Assembly: GCF_012275375.1 (NCBI RefSeq)
Contig: NZ_JAAZQJ010000004.1
Location: 124,001-188,000 of the forward strand
Length of the DNA: 64,000 bases
Direction: 5' to 3'
Origin: Dyella sp. SG609
GTDB taxonomy: Bacteria > Pseudomonadota > Gammaproteobacteria > Xanthomonadales > Rhodanobacteraceae
Part shown: positions 54,956-63,919 of the stretch, in pieces
Layout of the letters: each line of letters begins with the position of its first letter
How positions within the stretch are numbered: the first letter of the stretch is position 1
Made by a program: the position numbers and the translations under genes
The notes under the pieces: generated by a model
Seen by the model: only the letters and a program-made list of their open reading frames with translations
The model's database searches: none
Told to the model about the DNA's origin: nothing

Positions 54956-55045
54956 AAGAGCGTCAGTTGCCAGACGCATGAAGGCCGCGATGTTGGGGTT
55001 CGCCTTTGGCTCACCCCAACCTACGCCAGCGGTGCGATGCGCGGA

Positions 55046-56047
55046 TCAATAGCTCCGCTGCACCGAATAATCAGCCAATGCCGCCAGCGCATCGCGATAC
55101 CGCGACGGCGGCAGCGCTTCCAGCGCATCCCGCGCCGCATGCGCATGGAACACGGCGTGCTCGTGCGTGCGGTCCAGCGCACCGGAATCGCGGATCGCCG
55201 CGATGATCCGCTCCAGCGAATCCAGCCCGCCGTGCTCGATGGCGTGGCGCAGCGACTGCACCTGCTCCGGGTCGGCCTTCTGCATGGCGTAGATCAGCGG
55301 CAGGGTCGGCTTGCCCTCGGCGAGGTCGTCGCCGATGTTCTTGCCCAGGGTGTCGGCGTCGCTGACGTAGTCCAGCAGGTCGTCGGCGATCTGGAAGGCA
55401 TAGCCCAGTTCCATGCCGTAGCGGCGCAGCGCGGCGATCTGGTCTTCCGGCAGGCCGCCGAGCACGCCGCCCAGTTCGGTGGCGGCGGCGAACAGCACCG
55501 CAGTCTTGCGCTCGATCACCGCCAGGTAGGCGGCTTCGTCCACGTCGGCATTGCCGATATTGAGCAGCTGCAGCACCTCGCCCTCGGCGATGGTGTTGGT
55601 GGTGTCGGCCAGGATGCGCATCACGCGCATGTCGTCTAGTTCCACCATCAGCTGGAACGAGCGCGAATACAGGAAGTCGCCCACCAGCACGCTGGCCGCA
55701 TTGCCCCACACCGCGTTGGCGGTCTTGCGGCCGCGGCGCAGGTCGGACTCGTCGACCACGTCGTCGTGCAGCAGGGTGGAGGTGTGGATGAACTCGATCA
55801 CCGCGGCCAGCTTGATGTGCTGCTCGCCGCCATAGCCGGCGGCGCCGGCCGCCAGCACGTGCAGCATCGGGCGCAGGCGCTTGCCGCCGCCGGCGATGAT
55901 GTGGTCCGCGATCTGGTTGATCAGCACCACGTCGGAGGAGAGCCGGCGGCGGATCAGGCCGTCCACCCGCTTCATGTCGTCGTCGGCCAGCGCGCGCACG
56001 TCGGCGAAATCGGTCGGGCGGATGGCGGTGGCGGGCATCGTGGTCAT
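55046..56047 (-). CDS. ispB: Long-chain polyprenyl diphosphate synthase (octaprenyl type)
   Basis: 333 aa from the ATG at 56047 (56038 is an alternative; neither has a good ribosome site). First Asp-rich motif DDVVD at 95-99, second DDLLD at 222-226, GGGKRLRP at 53-60. It makes the ubiquinone side chain, fitting the nearby ubi genes. Chain length (C40) is inferred from family similarity. Confidence 0.95.
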   Translation of the reverse strand: MTTMPATAIRPTDFADVRALADDDMKRVDGLIRRRLSSDVVLINQIADHIIAGGGKRLRPMLHVLAAGAAGYGGEQHIKLAAVIEFIHTSTLLHDDVVDESDLRRGRKTANAVWGNAASVLVGDFLYSRSFQLMVELDDMRVMRILADTTNTIAEGEVLQLLNIGNADVDEAAYLAVIERKTAVLFAAATELGGVLGGLPEDQIAALRRYGMELGYAFQIADDLLDYVSDADTLGKNIGDDLAEGKPTLPLIYAMQKADPEQVQSLRHAIEHGGLDSLERIIAAIRDSGALDRTHEHAVFHAHAARDALEALPPSRYRDALAALADYSVQRSY

Positions 56048-56232
56048 GGCGGGGTCGCGGCTTCGTAGCGAACGATTATAGGGGGAGGGCGCGCCATTTC
56101 GCCGCCGGAAGGTCATGGTGCGCCGGGAGACACAGCCTGTTTCCCCGCTGGAACGTTTGCAAACCGGCCGCCGCGCCCCAATCATCAGCGCATTCGATCC
56201 GGCCTCGCGCCGGCTATCCCGGGGTGCCGACG

Positions 56233-57222
56233 ATGGCCCATGAAATCATTGCCCTGCTGGCCGAATACGGCCTGGTGCTGGTGTTCTTCAACGTGCTGGT
56301 CGAGCAGGCCGGCGCGCCGGTGCCGGCGGTGCCCACCCTGGTCGTGGCCGGCGCCCTGGCCGCCAATGGCCAGCTGCCGCTGATGGGCGTGGTGGGGCTG
56401 GCCCTGCTGGCCTGCCTGCTGAGCGACCTGGTCTGGTACTGGGCCGGCCGCCGCTACGGCGCGGGGGTGATGCGCACCCTGTGCCGCATTTCCCTGTCCC
56501 CCGATTCCTGCGTCAAGCAATCCGAGCTGCGCTTCCAGCGCTGGCGCGGGCAGGTGCTGCTGGTGGCCAAGTTCGTGCCCGGCCTGTCCACCGTGGCCCC
56601 GCCCCTGGTCGGCGCGCTGGGCCTGCGCCCGGCCATGTTCGTGCTGATGGACGGCCTGGGTTCCCTGCTGTGGCTGGGCCTGGCCGTGGGCCTGGGCTAT
56701 GTGCTGGCGCCGCAGATCGACCAGGTGCTGGTGGCGCTGGGCAATGCCGGCACCATCGCGCTGGAAGTGGTCGGCAGCCTGCTGGCGCTGTACATCCTGA
56801 TGAAGTGGTGGCAGCGCCACCGCCTGATCGCCACCCTGCGCATGGCGCGCATCACCGTGGACGAACTCAAGCGCGCCATCGACGAAGGCCTGGAGCCGGT
56901 GCTGGTGGACGTGCGCTCGCCGGCCGCCCGCATGGTCGACACCCGCGTGATTCCCGGCGCCTTGCTGGCCGACGTGGCCGGCATCGACCGCGCCGTGCAC
57001 GACGTGCCGCTGGACGCCGAGCTGGTCATCTACTGCAGCTGCCCCAACGAGGCCTCCGCCGCCGTCGCCGCCAAGAACCTGATGCAGCAAGGATATCGCC
57101 GCGTGCGCCCCCTGCTGGGCGGCCTGGACGCCTGGGAAGCGGCCGGCTTCGCCATCCTGCGGCTGCCGCCGGAAGGCGCCGACGCCGAGGACGGGCACCT
57201 GCCTACGCAGCACGCGGCCTGA
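56233..57222 (+). CDS. DedA-family membrane protein fused to a rhodanese domain
   Basis: 329 aa from the ATG at 56233 (a GTG at 56224 is an alternative). Residues ~1-190 are DedA/SNARE-associated: FFNVLVEQAGAPVPAVPTLV, LLVAKFVPGLSTVAPPLVG, four to five TM segments. Residues ~205-315 are a cytoplasmic rhodanese module with the Cys loop YCSCPNEASA (Cys268/Cys270). DedA proteins act in lipid-carrier or membrane homeostasis. The fusion suggests sulfur or redox coupling, but no function is established. Confidence 0.93.
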   Translation: MAHEIIALLAEYGLVLVFFNVLVEQAGAPVPAVPTLVVAGALAANGQLPLMGVVGLALLACLLSDLVWYWAGRRYGAGVMRTLCRISLSPDSCVKQSELRFQRWRGQVLLVAKFVPGLSTVAPPLVGALGLRPAMFVLMDGLGSLLWLGLAVGLGYVLAPQIDQVLVALGNAGTIALEVVGSLLALYILMKWWQRHRLIATLRMARITVDELKRAIDEGLEPVLVDVRSPAARMVDTRVIPGALLADVAGIDRAVHDVPLDAELVIYCSCPNEASAAVAAKNLMQQGYRRVRPLLGGLDAWEAAGFAILRLPPEGADAEDGHLPTQHAA

Positions 57223-57347
57223 GCCTTACCCGGGGCGAAGGCGCGGCGTCCTGACTCTTGAGACCGCGATCGGTATTATGACCGGCCATATCAACCCCGG
57301 CCGTACTCCTCCCTATTTACGGCCGGCCAATCGAGGAAACCCATTCC

Positions 57348-57959
57348 ATGGCCCGTGGCATCAATAAAGTCATCATCGTCGGCAACCTGGGCGCCGACCC
57401 CGAGACGCGCTACACCAGCAGCGGCACCGCGATCACCAGCCTGCGCATCGCCACCTCCGAGCAGTGGACCGACAAGCAGAGCGGCGAGCGCCAGGAGCGC
57501 ACCGAGTGGCACCGCGTGAAGCTGTTCGGCAAGCTGGCCGAGATCTCCGGCGAATACCTGAAGAAGGGCCGCCAGGTCTATATCGAAGGCTCCCTGCGCA
57601 CCGACAAGTACACCGACAAGGACGGCGTCGAGCGCTACAGCACCGACATCATCGCCAACGAGATGCAGATGCTGGGCGGTGGCGGCGGTGAAGGCGGCGG
57701 CGCGGGTGGCGGTGGCGGCGGTTACCAGCGTTCGCAGGGCGGCGGTGGTGGCGGTCAGCGCCAGGGTGGCGGCGGTGGTGGCTATGGCAACCGCGGCGGT
57801 GGCGGTGGTGGCGGCGATTACGGCAATCGCGGCGGCAGCGACTTCGGTGGCGGCGCCAGCGGCGGCGGCAACCGCGGCGGCAACGACTACGGCTCGCGCC
57901 AGTCTTCTCCGCCGCCGGTGGAGAACAACAGTTTTGATGATGACGATATTCCGTTCTGA
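57348..57959 (+). CDS. ssb: SSB: single-stranded DNA-binding protein
   Basis: 203 aa. OB-fold at ~1-110 ([40 protein letters not shown]), an unusually Gly-rich linker (~112-190, long runs of Gly), and the conserved acidic tip FDDDDIPF that recruits partner proteins. A -10-like TATTAT lies near 57275. Closed by a strong terminator. No LexA-type box seen. Confidence 0.98.
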   Translation: MARGINKVIIVGNLGADPETRYTSSGTAITSLRIATSEQWTDKQSGERQERTEWHRVKLFGKLAEISGEYLKKGRQVYIEGSLRTDKYTDKDGVERYSTDIIANEMQMLGGGGGEGGGAGGGGGGYQRSQGGGGGGQRQGGGGGGYGNRGGGGGGGDYGNRGGSDFGGGASGGGNRGGNDYGSRQSSPPPVENNSFDDDDIPF

Positions 57960-58000
57960 CGATCACCCCGTTCCTAGGTGGTGAGAAAATTAGAGATAGA

Positions 58001-58030
58001 AGCCCCGCTTATGCGGGGCTTTCTTTTTTC
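58001..58030 (+). terminator. Intrinsic terminator of ssb
   Basis: GCCCCGC / GCGGGGC stem with a TTAT loop (58002-58019), then TTTCTTTTTT. Starts 42 nt after the ssb stop. Confidence 0.95.
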
Positions 58031-58064
58031 CAGAGTTAGAAAAGGATGCCGCAATCCATGACTT

Positions 58065-58601
58065 CTATTTGCCGATGCGCTTCCATACCGACACGGCGAC
58101 GCTGTCACTGCCAGGCTGAGCGGGAACCTGGTAGCTCAGTTCATCGTCGGACAAGGTATAAGGGCGAACCTGCACCGTGCCGTTCCATCGCTGGATGTAT
58201 GAAAGATCAATGTGGAACGTCACCGTATGTGCCGCGGCGTCGAGATCGACATGGCCATAATGCGTACTGGCCAACTCACCGGGCTTGAATTCCTTGCGCA
58301 TGCCACGCTCGTCGACTCCAAGCGTCGGCTCGTTGCTACGAAACACTTGCAGGGAGTAATCCCCCTCCTTGCCGACGACCAGGATGCCTTTGGGCTGCGA
58401 TCCGAAGCCGAAGGTCTTTGTTCCGTCCTTGTGTAGGTCATACGCAGACTTTAAGGTCCAGGTGCCTGCGAGCGGCGACATGGCTTTGCCCGAAGCGGGC
58501 GCCCCGTCCGCGCTTTGTGCCGCCTTCTCCGGGACGCTTGTGCCGGCCATTAGCGTTGGCGACAAGATCAACAGCGCGAGAGCTATTTTGCATCGGTGCA
58601 T
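58065..58601 (-). CDS. Exported lipocalin-like protein of unknown function
   Basis: 178 aa from the ATG at 58601 with AAAGG upstream. The signal peptide (MHRCKIALALLILSPTLMAG) probably ends about residue 20-22. The domain begins SPLAGTWTLKSAYD and has alternating beta strands (GILVVGKEGDYSLQVFRS, HTVTFHIDLSYIQRW), typical of lipocalin-like/DUF domains in which LxGxW opens the barrel. Ligand unknown. Convergent with ssb. Confidence 0.75.
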   Translation of the reverse strand: MHRCKIALALLILSPTLMAGTSVPEKAAQSADGAPASGKAMSPLAGTWTLKSAYDLHKDGTKTFGFGSQPKGILVVGKEGDYSLQVFRSNEPTLGVDERGMRKEFKPGELASTHYGHVDLDAAAHTVTFHIDLSYIQRWNGTVQVRPYTLSDDELSYQVPAQPGSDSVAVSVWKRIGK

Positions 58602-58817
58602 GGGAATGCCTTTGGGCTGGAGGAGCCAAGCGTAGCCTCCCGCCATGTGCCAATGAATCCGTCAGAAATGAATTTCTGCCATTGCAAAATGAAATGATCA
58701 CGGACGCTGCGGGCATCTCCCGTCACCCGAAGATCGGTGGCACGGAGAGGGGCTTACGCTCCGACATCCGGGATAGGGATTTTGCGGCTCATTTCGCGCC
58801 TCGCGGCCGCAGGCGGC

Positions 58818-59849
58818 CTACGGTATCTTCGATGTGCGCTGGGCCTCTCCAATAGCGCGCACGACCGCCTTCGCCACCGCCTCCGGCTGATCGATCTCGA
58901 TGTCATGCGAGCTATCCGCAACATGCACCAGAGCGCCGCCGGATGACGTGGCAACGATCTGCGCCTGCGTGCGCGCCTTGGCTTCCTCCAACCCTTTGCG
59001 ATCCCGCGGCAACGCATCAGCATAGGTATTGGCCGCAGACAGCACGATCAGCGGTGTCGAGCCGTGCGTCTCCTGCTTCGACACAGGCGGCTTGAACACC
59101 GCGGCATTGTTCTGCAGTACCGACAGCACGGTGTGCCAGTACGCAGGCTTCGACATGAGCGCGAGGTTCGCCGCGTTGACCTTCGCGCTGGCGTTCGGAT
59201 CGGCCTCGCCGAGACACTGGCTCAGATCCTTATCGGTGGACGGCAATGCGTGCTTTTCGGCGGCAGCCGCACACTGGCGAAGAAACGCGAACCGCTGCAC
59301 CGAGAGCGTGTCCTCATCCTTCTGCCAGCCGGGAGCAAACCGCCCGATATCCTGCGCGGGCGGATCGAGCAGGACCATCGCGCTCACCTCCGCCGGATAG
59401 CGGCTCGCATACTGCCGAACGATATTGCTGCCCAGCGAATGCCCCGCCATCACCAGCGGAGTCGCCAGCCCGGCGTGCTGGATCAGCGCATGCAGGTCCG
59501 ACACGTCAGCGTCGAGATCTCGCGGCAACGGCCCCTCGCTGCTGAAGCCGAAGCCGGCCCGGTCGTATGCGCAGACGTGTACGTGGGTGGCCAAAAGCGG
59601 CTGCACCTTGAACCACGTGGAGGAATCGGCGAGCGCGCCAGCTTCCAGCAGCACGGTCTGCGTCCCGCTGCCCGAACAGCGCAGATTGAGATGGCGGCCA
59701 TGACCGATATCGATCAGCTTCGCCGCTTCCGCATAGCTGTCCGGTATGCGCTGCGGTGTGGATGCGTGGTTGGCATCGGTGGCGACGGCCTGGCCGAACA
59801 TCGCGGCCAGCACAAGGACGCCGCACGCCTTCAGGTACATCCCGCTCAC
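58818..59849 (-). CDS. Exported alpha/beta hydrolase
   Basis: 343 aa from a GTG at 59849 supported by GGGGAG about 7 nt upstream; the ATG at 59840 lacks a site. Signal peptide to about residue 23. Oxyanion/nucleophile motif VMAGHSLGSN (Ser138), YDRAGFGFS upstream, LLDPPAQ, and a C-terminal DSSHDIEID with the likely catalytic His. Substrate unknown. It stands alone between the lipocalin-like and autotransporter genes; 171 bp separate it from the former. Confidence 0.9.
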   Translation of the reverse strand: MSGMYLKACGVLVLAAMFGQAVATDANHASTPQRIPDSYAEAAKLIDIGHGRHLNLRCSGSGTQTVLLEAGALADSSTWFKVQPLLATHVHVCAYDRAGFGFSSEGPLPRDLDADVSDLHALIQHAGLATPLVMAGHSLGSNIVRQYASRYPAEVSAMVLLDPPAQDIGRFAPGWQKDEDTLSVQRFAFLRQCAAAAEKHALPSTDKDLSQCLGEADPNASAKVNAANLALMSKPAYWHTVLSVLQNNAAVFKPPVSKQETHGSTPLIVLSAANTYADALPRDRKGLEEAKARTQAQIVATSSGGALVHVADSSHDIEIDQPEAVAKAVVRAIGEAQRTSKIP

Positions 59850-60069
59850 GGTGTGTCTCCCCTCGATGGCCCGGACAGTACGCCGGGCAGGCCCTCCATC
59901 GACACGAGGTGATGCACGAAGTTCAGGAGCGTAGTGCGAGCACCATGGCGTGACGCAACTTTATTCCGCAGCGCGCCGCAATTTAATTCCGCTGAGTGGC
60001 GAGCCTTATTGACGACGGATGGCGCGCCACGTTTTGCTCCACGGCGATGAAAAGCAGCCTTTATCCAAA

Positions 60070-60096
60070 GAAAAACCCCGGTTACCCGGGGTTTTT
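60070..60096 (-). terminator. Intrinsic terminator of the autotransporter gene
   Basis: AAAAACCCCGG / CCGGGGTTTTT type hairpin (60071-60095) with a short TA loop. On the minus strand it is followed by TTTTTCTTTG. It lies 20-46 nt past the stop at 60116. Near-symmetrical, so it could also act on the plus strand. Confidence 0.9.
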
Positions 60097-60115
60097 GCTC
60101 TCCGATCCACTGGCC

Positions 60116-63100
60116 TCAAAACGCCACGAACAGATTCGTCGACAAGGTCTGTGCCTGATCGCGCTGTCCCTTCTCATAGTCGTAGTTGAACCGCAGCGAG
60201 GTGCGCTTCGACAGCGTCGCATTAAGCCCAAGGTTCAACACGCCACTATAGCGCGACAGGCCGATGCCCACCAGCGGTTGCCATTGCTGCAAGCCGACGA
60301 AGCTGGCGTCGAAGGCGTCGCCATGCGAAGCCAGCGTACGGCGAAGCTGCACGCTGGCGCTGAAATCCACGGCGCGGCCACCCGCGAAATCCCAGCGCCG
60401 CGCTGCACGCAAACCAAGGCCCGCGCGCCAGCGATCCAGCATCTGCGCATTGGTGCGCAGGCCGAAGCCGCCTGCGCCTTGTTCGGCGAAACCGTCGCGG
60501 TCGATGCTGGCGTATTCCACGCTGGCGAACGGCGTGATGCGGCTGCCCGCCAGGTTCAGATGCAGGCCGGTCTCGCCATAGGCCACGTTGTAGTTGCCGC
60601 TGTAGTCGGTGGAGACGCCTTGCAGGCTCGAACCCAGCAGCAAGCGGCGGTTGACGCTTTGCTGAAAATGACCGACGCCGAGGCGGCCCTGCGCGTACCA
60701 GTTGCCGTTGACCCAGCCGGCGTAGAGCATGCCCTCGGTGCTGCGGCTGCGATTGCGGTCGTACGCCTGGTCTAGCTGCTGCTGCCCCTGGTTCTGTCCG
60801 AAGGCAAAACCCGCCACGCCCGAGCTGCCGATCTTCCGGTCGCTGCCTACCAGCCATCCGTTCAACTGGAAGCCGACGCCGTCATAACCGGAACGGCCCA
60901 TGCCGCCACCGACGTTGAGGCTCTGTGTCCACATGCCGTAGCCGGTGTTGCGGCCGAGCAGGTCGTCGAAGCGGTCGGCCAGCGCACGGCTGGAGGCGTC
61001 GATTGCCTCGAACGTCATCGCCGCGCTGGCGGCGTGCAGCTGGCCGGAGAGGCTTTGCAGCGAGGCCTGTGCAGCCTCCAGGTTGGGGGCCTGCTGGAAC
61101 TCGCCGGCGGCTTGCACGAAATCGCTCGACACGCTGGAGAGGTTGCCGCTGGCGATCTTGCTATTGAGTTGGGTGAAGGCGCCTTGTACGCGCTGCGCGC
61201 TGCCGAGCGACAAAGGCGTATACGTCACGCCACCACCCGCCGCCGCAGTCGTCACATCGAGGCCGGTGGTATCCAGCCATGCGCTGTGGGAGTCGTAGTA
61301 AATCCTGGATGAGATGAAGACCACTCCTGCGGCTTTGGCCAGTCGGGTGAAGCTGCCACCAAACGAAATGCCTTTCGTGGTGGTAAAGACCTCGGTGTGG
61401 GAATTGGCGACGTAGCCTTGATCGGCACCGATAATTTCCAGCGTGCCTCCGCTCACCAGAATGTTGCCGTCGACCACGAGCTTGCTGCCTAGGCTCACGG
61501 CCAGGGTGCCGGTGAATGTATTGGTGTAGCTGCCGCCGATGTGGGTGTCGCCGCCGCGCACGACGACCCTGCCGGAGTTGTAGAGGTCGCCGGCGACACC
61601 GGCAAGCTGGGCGGCTCCCCCGTTCGCGTAGCCTTCCAGCGTGGTTGTGCCATTCACCTTGACATTGCCCGGCAATGCGTAAGCAGTCCTGATGGAACCC
61701 TGGTTGATCGTCGTCCCCCCGGTGTACGTATTGTCCGGTGACTGCAGGATCAACTCGCCCGGGCCGTTCTGCGTGACGGAGCCCGGCCCGGAGATCGCGC
61801 CGCTGGCAAAAACATTCCGCGCGCTATTGAAGAGCAGGGCGCCTTTATTCAGCACCGGCGCCTCGAACGAAAAATTGCCGGTTGCGCTGCCTGGGATGTC
61901 GCCGCTGTTGTCGATCTGTAGCGTTCCGCGCTCGATCGTGATCCGCGAGGGACGGAGCACCTGATTCCATGGAACCAGCGTCAACTTACCGCTGCCGGCA
62001 TGGATCAGCGCGCCATCTCCCACGGACGAAATGCTGCTCGCGAAAGTGACATCATCGCTGCGATTGAATACCAAGGTGCCGGAATGGATCGCGATATTGC
62101 CGCCCAGGCCAAGCGAGCCCTTGGAGCCGCCATCGCCGATCTGCAGCGTGGTGCCATCGGGTCCGGTGCCGTCGATGGTTACGCTGCGCGGAATGAGATT
62201 GTCGTTGTCGATGACCCAGGTGCCGCCGTTCGCTACCGTCATGTCACCGTAGAAGCGGCTTTTACCGGTGACGGTCTGCGCATACGAGCGCACGCTTCCT
62301 GCTGCGCCGGTCAAGGTCAGCGTGGAATTCGAGCTTACGCCGACGTCGAGGTCGCCGCGGATGGAACTGCCGGCCGACAACAGGACGGCGTTGTTCGCGT
62401 TCTCGCGCAATTTCACATCACCGATGATGGTGCCCGCGTTGGTCAGCACCAGCGCTCCACCGGCATTGCCTGCGGGTAGGTATTCCGAAGCGACGAAAAT
62501 GGCGCAGCCGCCGGACTTCGGGCAGTCCCCGGCGCGCGTACCGGTGCTTGCGATGGTGGAGCCGGCATCGTTGGTCACGCTGCCGCCGTGCTGCAGGTAG
62601 ACCGCCGTGGCCGCCGCCGAGATCGTGGCGCCTCCACCGTTCGTGACCGCGCCGGGCTGGCCGGTCACTTCGATGGCTATGCCGTTGCTGGACAAGATGG
62701 AACTGCCGGCGCCTTCATTGGTAACGCTGCCGCCGTACTGCAGGCGGATCGCACCTGCTCCGCCGGATATGACGCCGCCCGCGCTGTTCCGGACCGTGCT
62801 TGTGGCCAGGGCCGCCTGCACCGCGAGGCCCGTGCCGGAGCTGATCGTGCTGCCGACGCCTTCGTTGTTGACCGATCCACCGTAGCTCAAATCGGTAGCG
62901 ACATCTCCGCCCTGAATCGTTCCGCCGCCGTTGTTGGCGATTGATCCCGGATAGCCGTTGAAGGCGATGCCTGCGTGGCTTCCGCGGATGCTGCCGCCGT
63001 CCTGGTTGAGGACGGCATAGCTGCTGCCGAAGATGTTCTCGCCGCTGACGGCGACACCCACGTTGCCGCCAAGCGCCCCTGCATTGATCAGCGTCGCTCG

Positions 63101-63760
63101 ACCCTGCAGCAGGATACGGTTGGATAGCGCCACACCTCGGCCTACCTGCAGGCTGGTGTCGATATTCGATGACGACCTGCGATCACCCACGGTGATGTCG
63201 CCTGCGCCCAGCGTGGCTCCCGCCGCAAGCTTCAACGTGCCGGCGTTCACCATGGTGCCGCCGGTGTACGTGCTGGCGCCGGTGAGTATCAGTGTTCCCG
63301 TGCCCTGCTGGGTCAACGAACCGCTGCCGCTGACGGCGCCGGCGAAGCTGATGTCGTCACTGCGGTTGAATACCAGCGACGCATTGTTCGTGACATTGCC
63401 CTGGATCGATCCGCTGGTGCCGCCATTGCCGATCTGCAGGATGCCCTGGTTGACGGTGGTGCCGCCGGTGTGACTGCTTGCGCCGGTAAGCGTCAGCGTG
63501 CCGGCGCCGTTCTTGACCAGGCTCGTCGAGCCGCTAAAGGTATCCGGTCGCACCGTAACCTGGCCGCCTTCGACGCTAATGTCACTGGACGTGGCTGGTG
63601 GTGCGGGCCTGACGTTGCCGCCACCGCTATTGCCACCGCCACCGCCACCACAACCGGATAATCCCAGCGCCATGGCCACTGCCAGCGCCATCGCGCAGGG
63701 CCTGGCCCATGCATCCATGACCGTACGATCGGGTGCTGCCGCACCGCGCAGAGCTTCCAT
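60116..63760 (-). CDS. Type V autotransporter with lipoprotein signal and PATR repeats
   Basis: 1214 aa from the ATG at 63760 (AAGGGG 7-8 nt upstream); the frame extends to a TTG at 63895 without support. A hydrophobic signal ends in lipobox LSGC (Cys37), followed by a Gly-rich linker. The passenger (~50-920) is beta-helix-like. It contains autotransporter-associated repeats such as GAGTLTLTGASSHTGGTTVN and GTGTLILTGASTYTGGTMVN, and SVTNEGAGS-type repeats. No protease triad is visible. The C-terminal ~290 residues form an autotransporter barrel ending NLFVAF. Likely a surface adhesin. Lipid anchoring is unusual and is inferred from the lipobox. Confidence 0.9.
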   Translation of the reverse strand: MEALRGAAAPDRTVMDAWARPCAMALAVAMALGLSGCGGGGGGNSGGGNVRPAPPATSSDISVEGGQVTVRPDTFSGSTSLVKNGAGTLTLTGASSHTGGTTVNQGILQIGNGGTSGSIQGNVTNNASLVFNRSDDISFAGAVSGSGSLTQQGTGTLILTGASTYTGGTMVNAGTLKLAAGATLGAGDITVGDRRSSSNIDTSLQVGRGVALSNRILLQGRATLINAGALGGNVGVAVSGENIFGSSYAVLNQDGGSIRGSHAGIAFNGYPGSIANNGGGTIQGGDVATDLSYGGSVNNEGVGSTISSGTGLAVQAALATSTVRNSAGGVISGGAGAIRLQYGGSVTNEGAGSSILSSNGIAIEVTGQPGAVTNGGGATISAAATAVYLQHGGSVTNDAGSTIASTGTRAGDCPKSGGCAIFVASEYLPAGNAGGALVLTNAGTIIGDVKLRENANNAVLLSAGSSIRGDLDVGVSSNSTLTLTGAAGSVRSYAQTVTGKSRFYGDMTVANGGTWVIDNDNLIPRSVTIDGTGPDGTTLQIGDGGSKGSLGLGGNIAIHSGTLVFNRSDDVTFASSISSVGDGALIHAGSGKLTLVPWNQVLRPSRITIERGTLQIDNSGDIPGSATGNFSFEAPVLNKGALLFNSARNVFASGAISGPGSVTQNGPGELILQSPDNTYTGGTTINQGSIRTAYALPGNVKVNGTTTLEGYANGGAAQLAGVAGDLYNSGRVVVRGGDTHIGGSYTNTFTGTLAVSLGSKLVVDGNILVSGGTLEIIGADQGYVANSHTEVFTTTKGISFGGSFTRLAKAAGVVFISSRIYYDSHSAWLDTTGLDVTTAAAGGGVTYTPLSLGSAQRVQGAFTQLNSKIASGNLSSVSSDFVQAAGEFQQAPNLEAAQASLQSLSGQLHAASAAMTFEAIDASSRALADRFDDLLGRNTGYGMWTQSLNVGGGMGRSGYDGVGFQLNGWLVGSDRKIGSSGVAGFAFGQNQGQQQLDQAYDRNRSRSTEGMLYAGWVNGNWYAQGRLGVGHFQQSVNRRLLLGSSLQGVSTDYSGNYNVAYGETGLHLNLAGSRITPFASVEYASIDRDGFAEQGAGGFGLRTNAQMLDRWRAGLGLRAARRWDFAGGRAVDFSASVQLRRTLASHGDAFDASFVGLQQWQPLVGIGLSRYSGVLNLGLNATLSKRTSLRFNYDYEKGQRDQAQTLSTNLFVAF

Positions 63761-63788
63761 GTATTTCCCCTTGTGAGCGCAATATCTT

Positions 63789-63806
63789 GTCGTAATAACT
63801 AACGAC
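63789..63806. promoter_or_regulatory. Inverted repeat upstream of the autotransporter
   Basis: GTCGT (63789-63793) and ACGAC (63802-63806) flank an 8-bp AT-rich centre. It lies 29 bp upstream of the autotransporter ATG, close to the expected promoter/leader. Short arms make chance possible. It is a candidate operator in the 159-bp gap to the AraC-type gene. Confidence 0.3.
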
Positions 63807-63919
63807 ACGCCAGGGGTTTGCCGCTGATGCGCCAGGGCTGGCGCTTTCTTTTGCCGGATTGGCGGGTTGGACCGCCGCCATTGGCGCGGAGTCAAGCCCG
63901 AACATCTGCTCCTGCAAGT

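Noticed and set aside
57670-57900. GGC-rich tandem-like repeat in ssb as a satellite or array
   Set aside because: It encodes the Gly-rich linker of SSB and stays in frame; simple codon repetition explains it.
63761-63895. Longer autotransporter starting at TTG 63895
   Set aside because: No ribosome site; ATG 63760 has AAGGGG at correct spacing and keeps the lipoprotein signal near the N-terminus.
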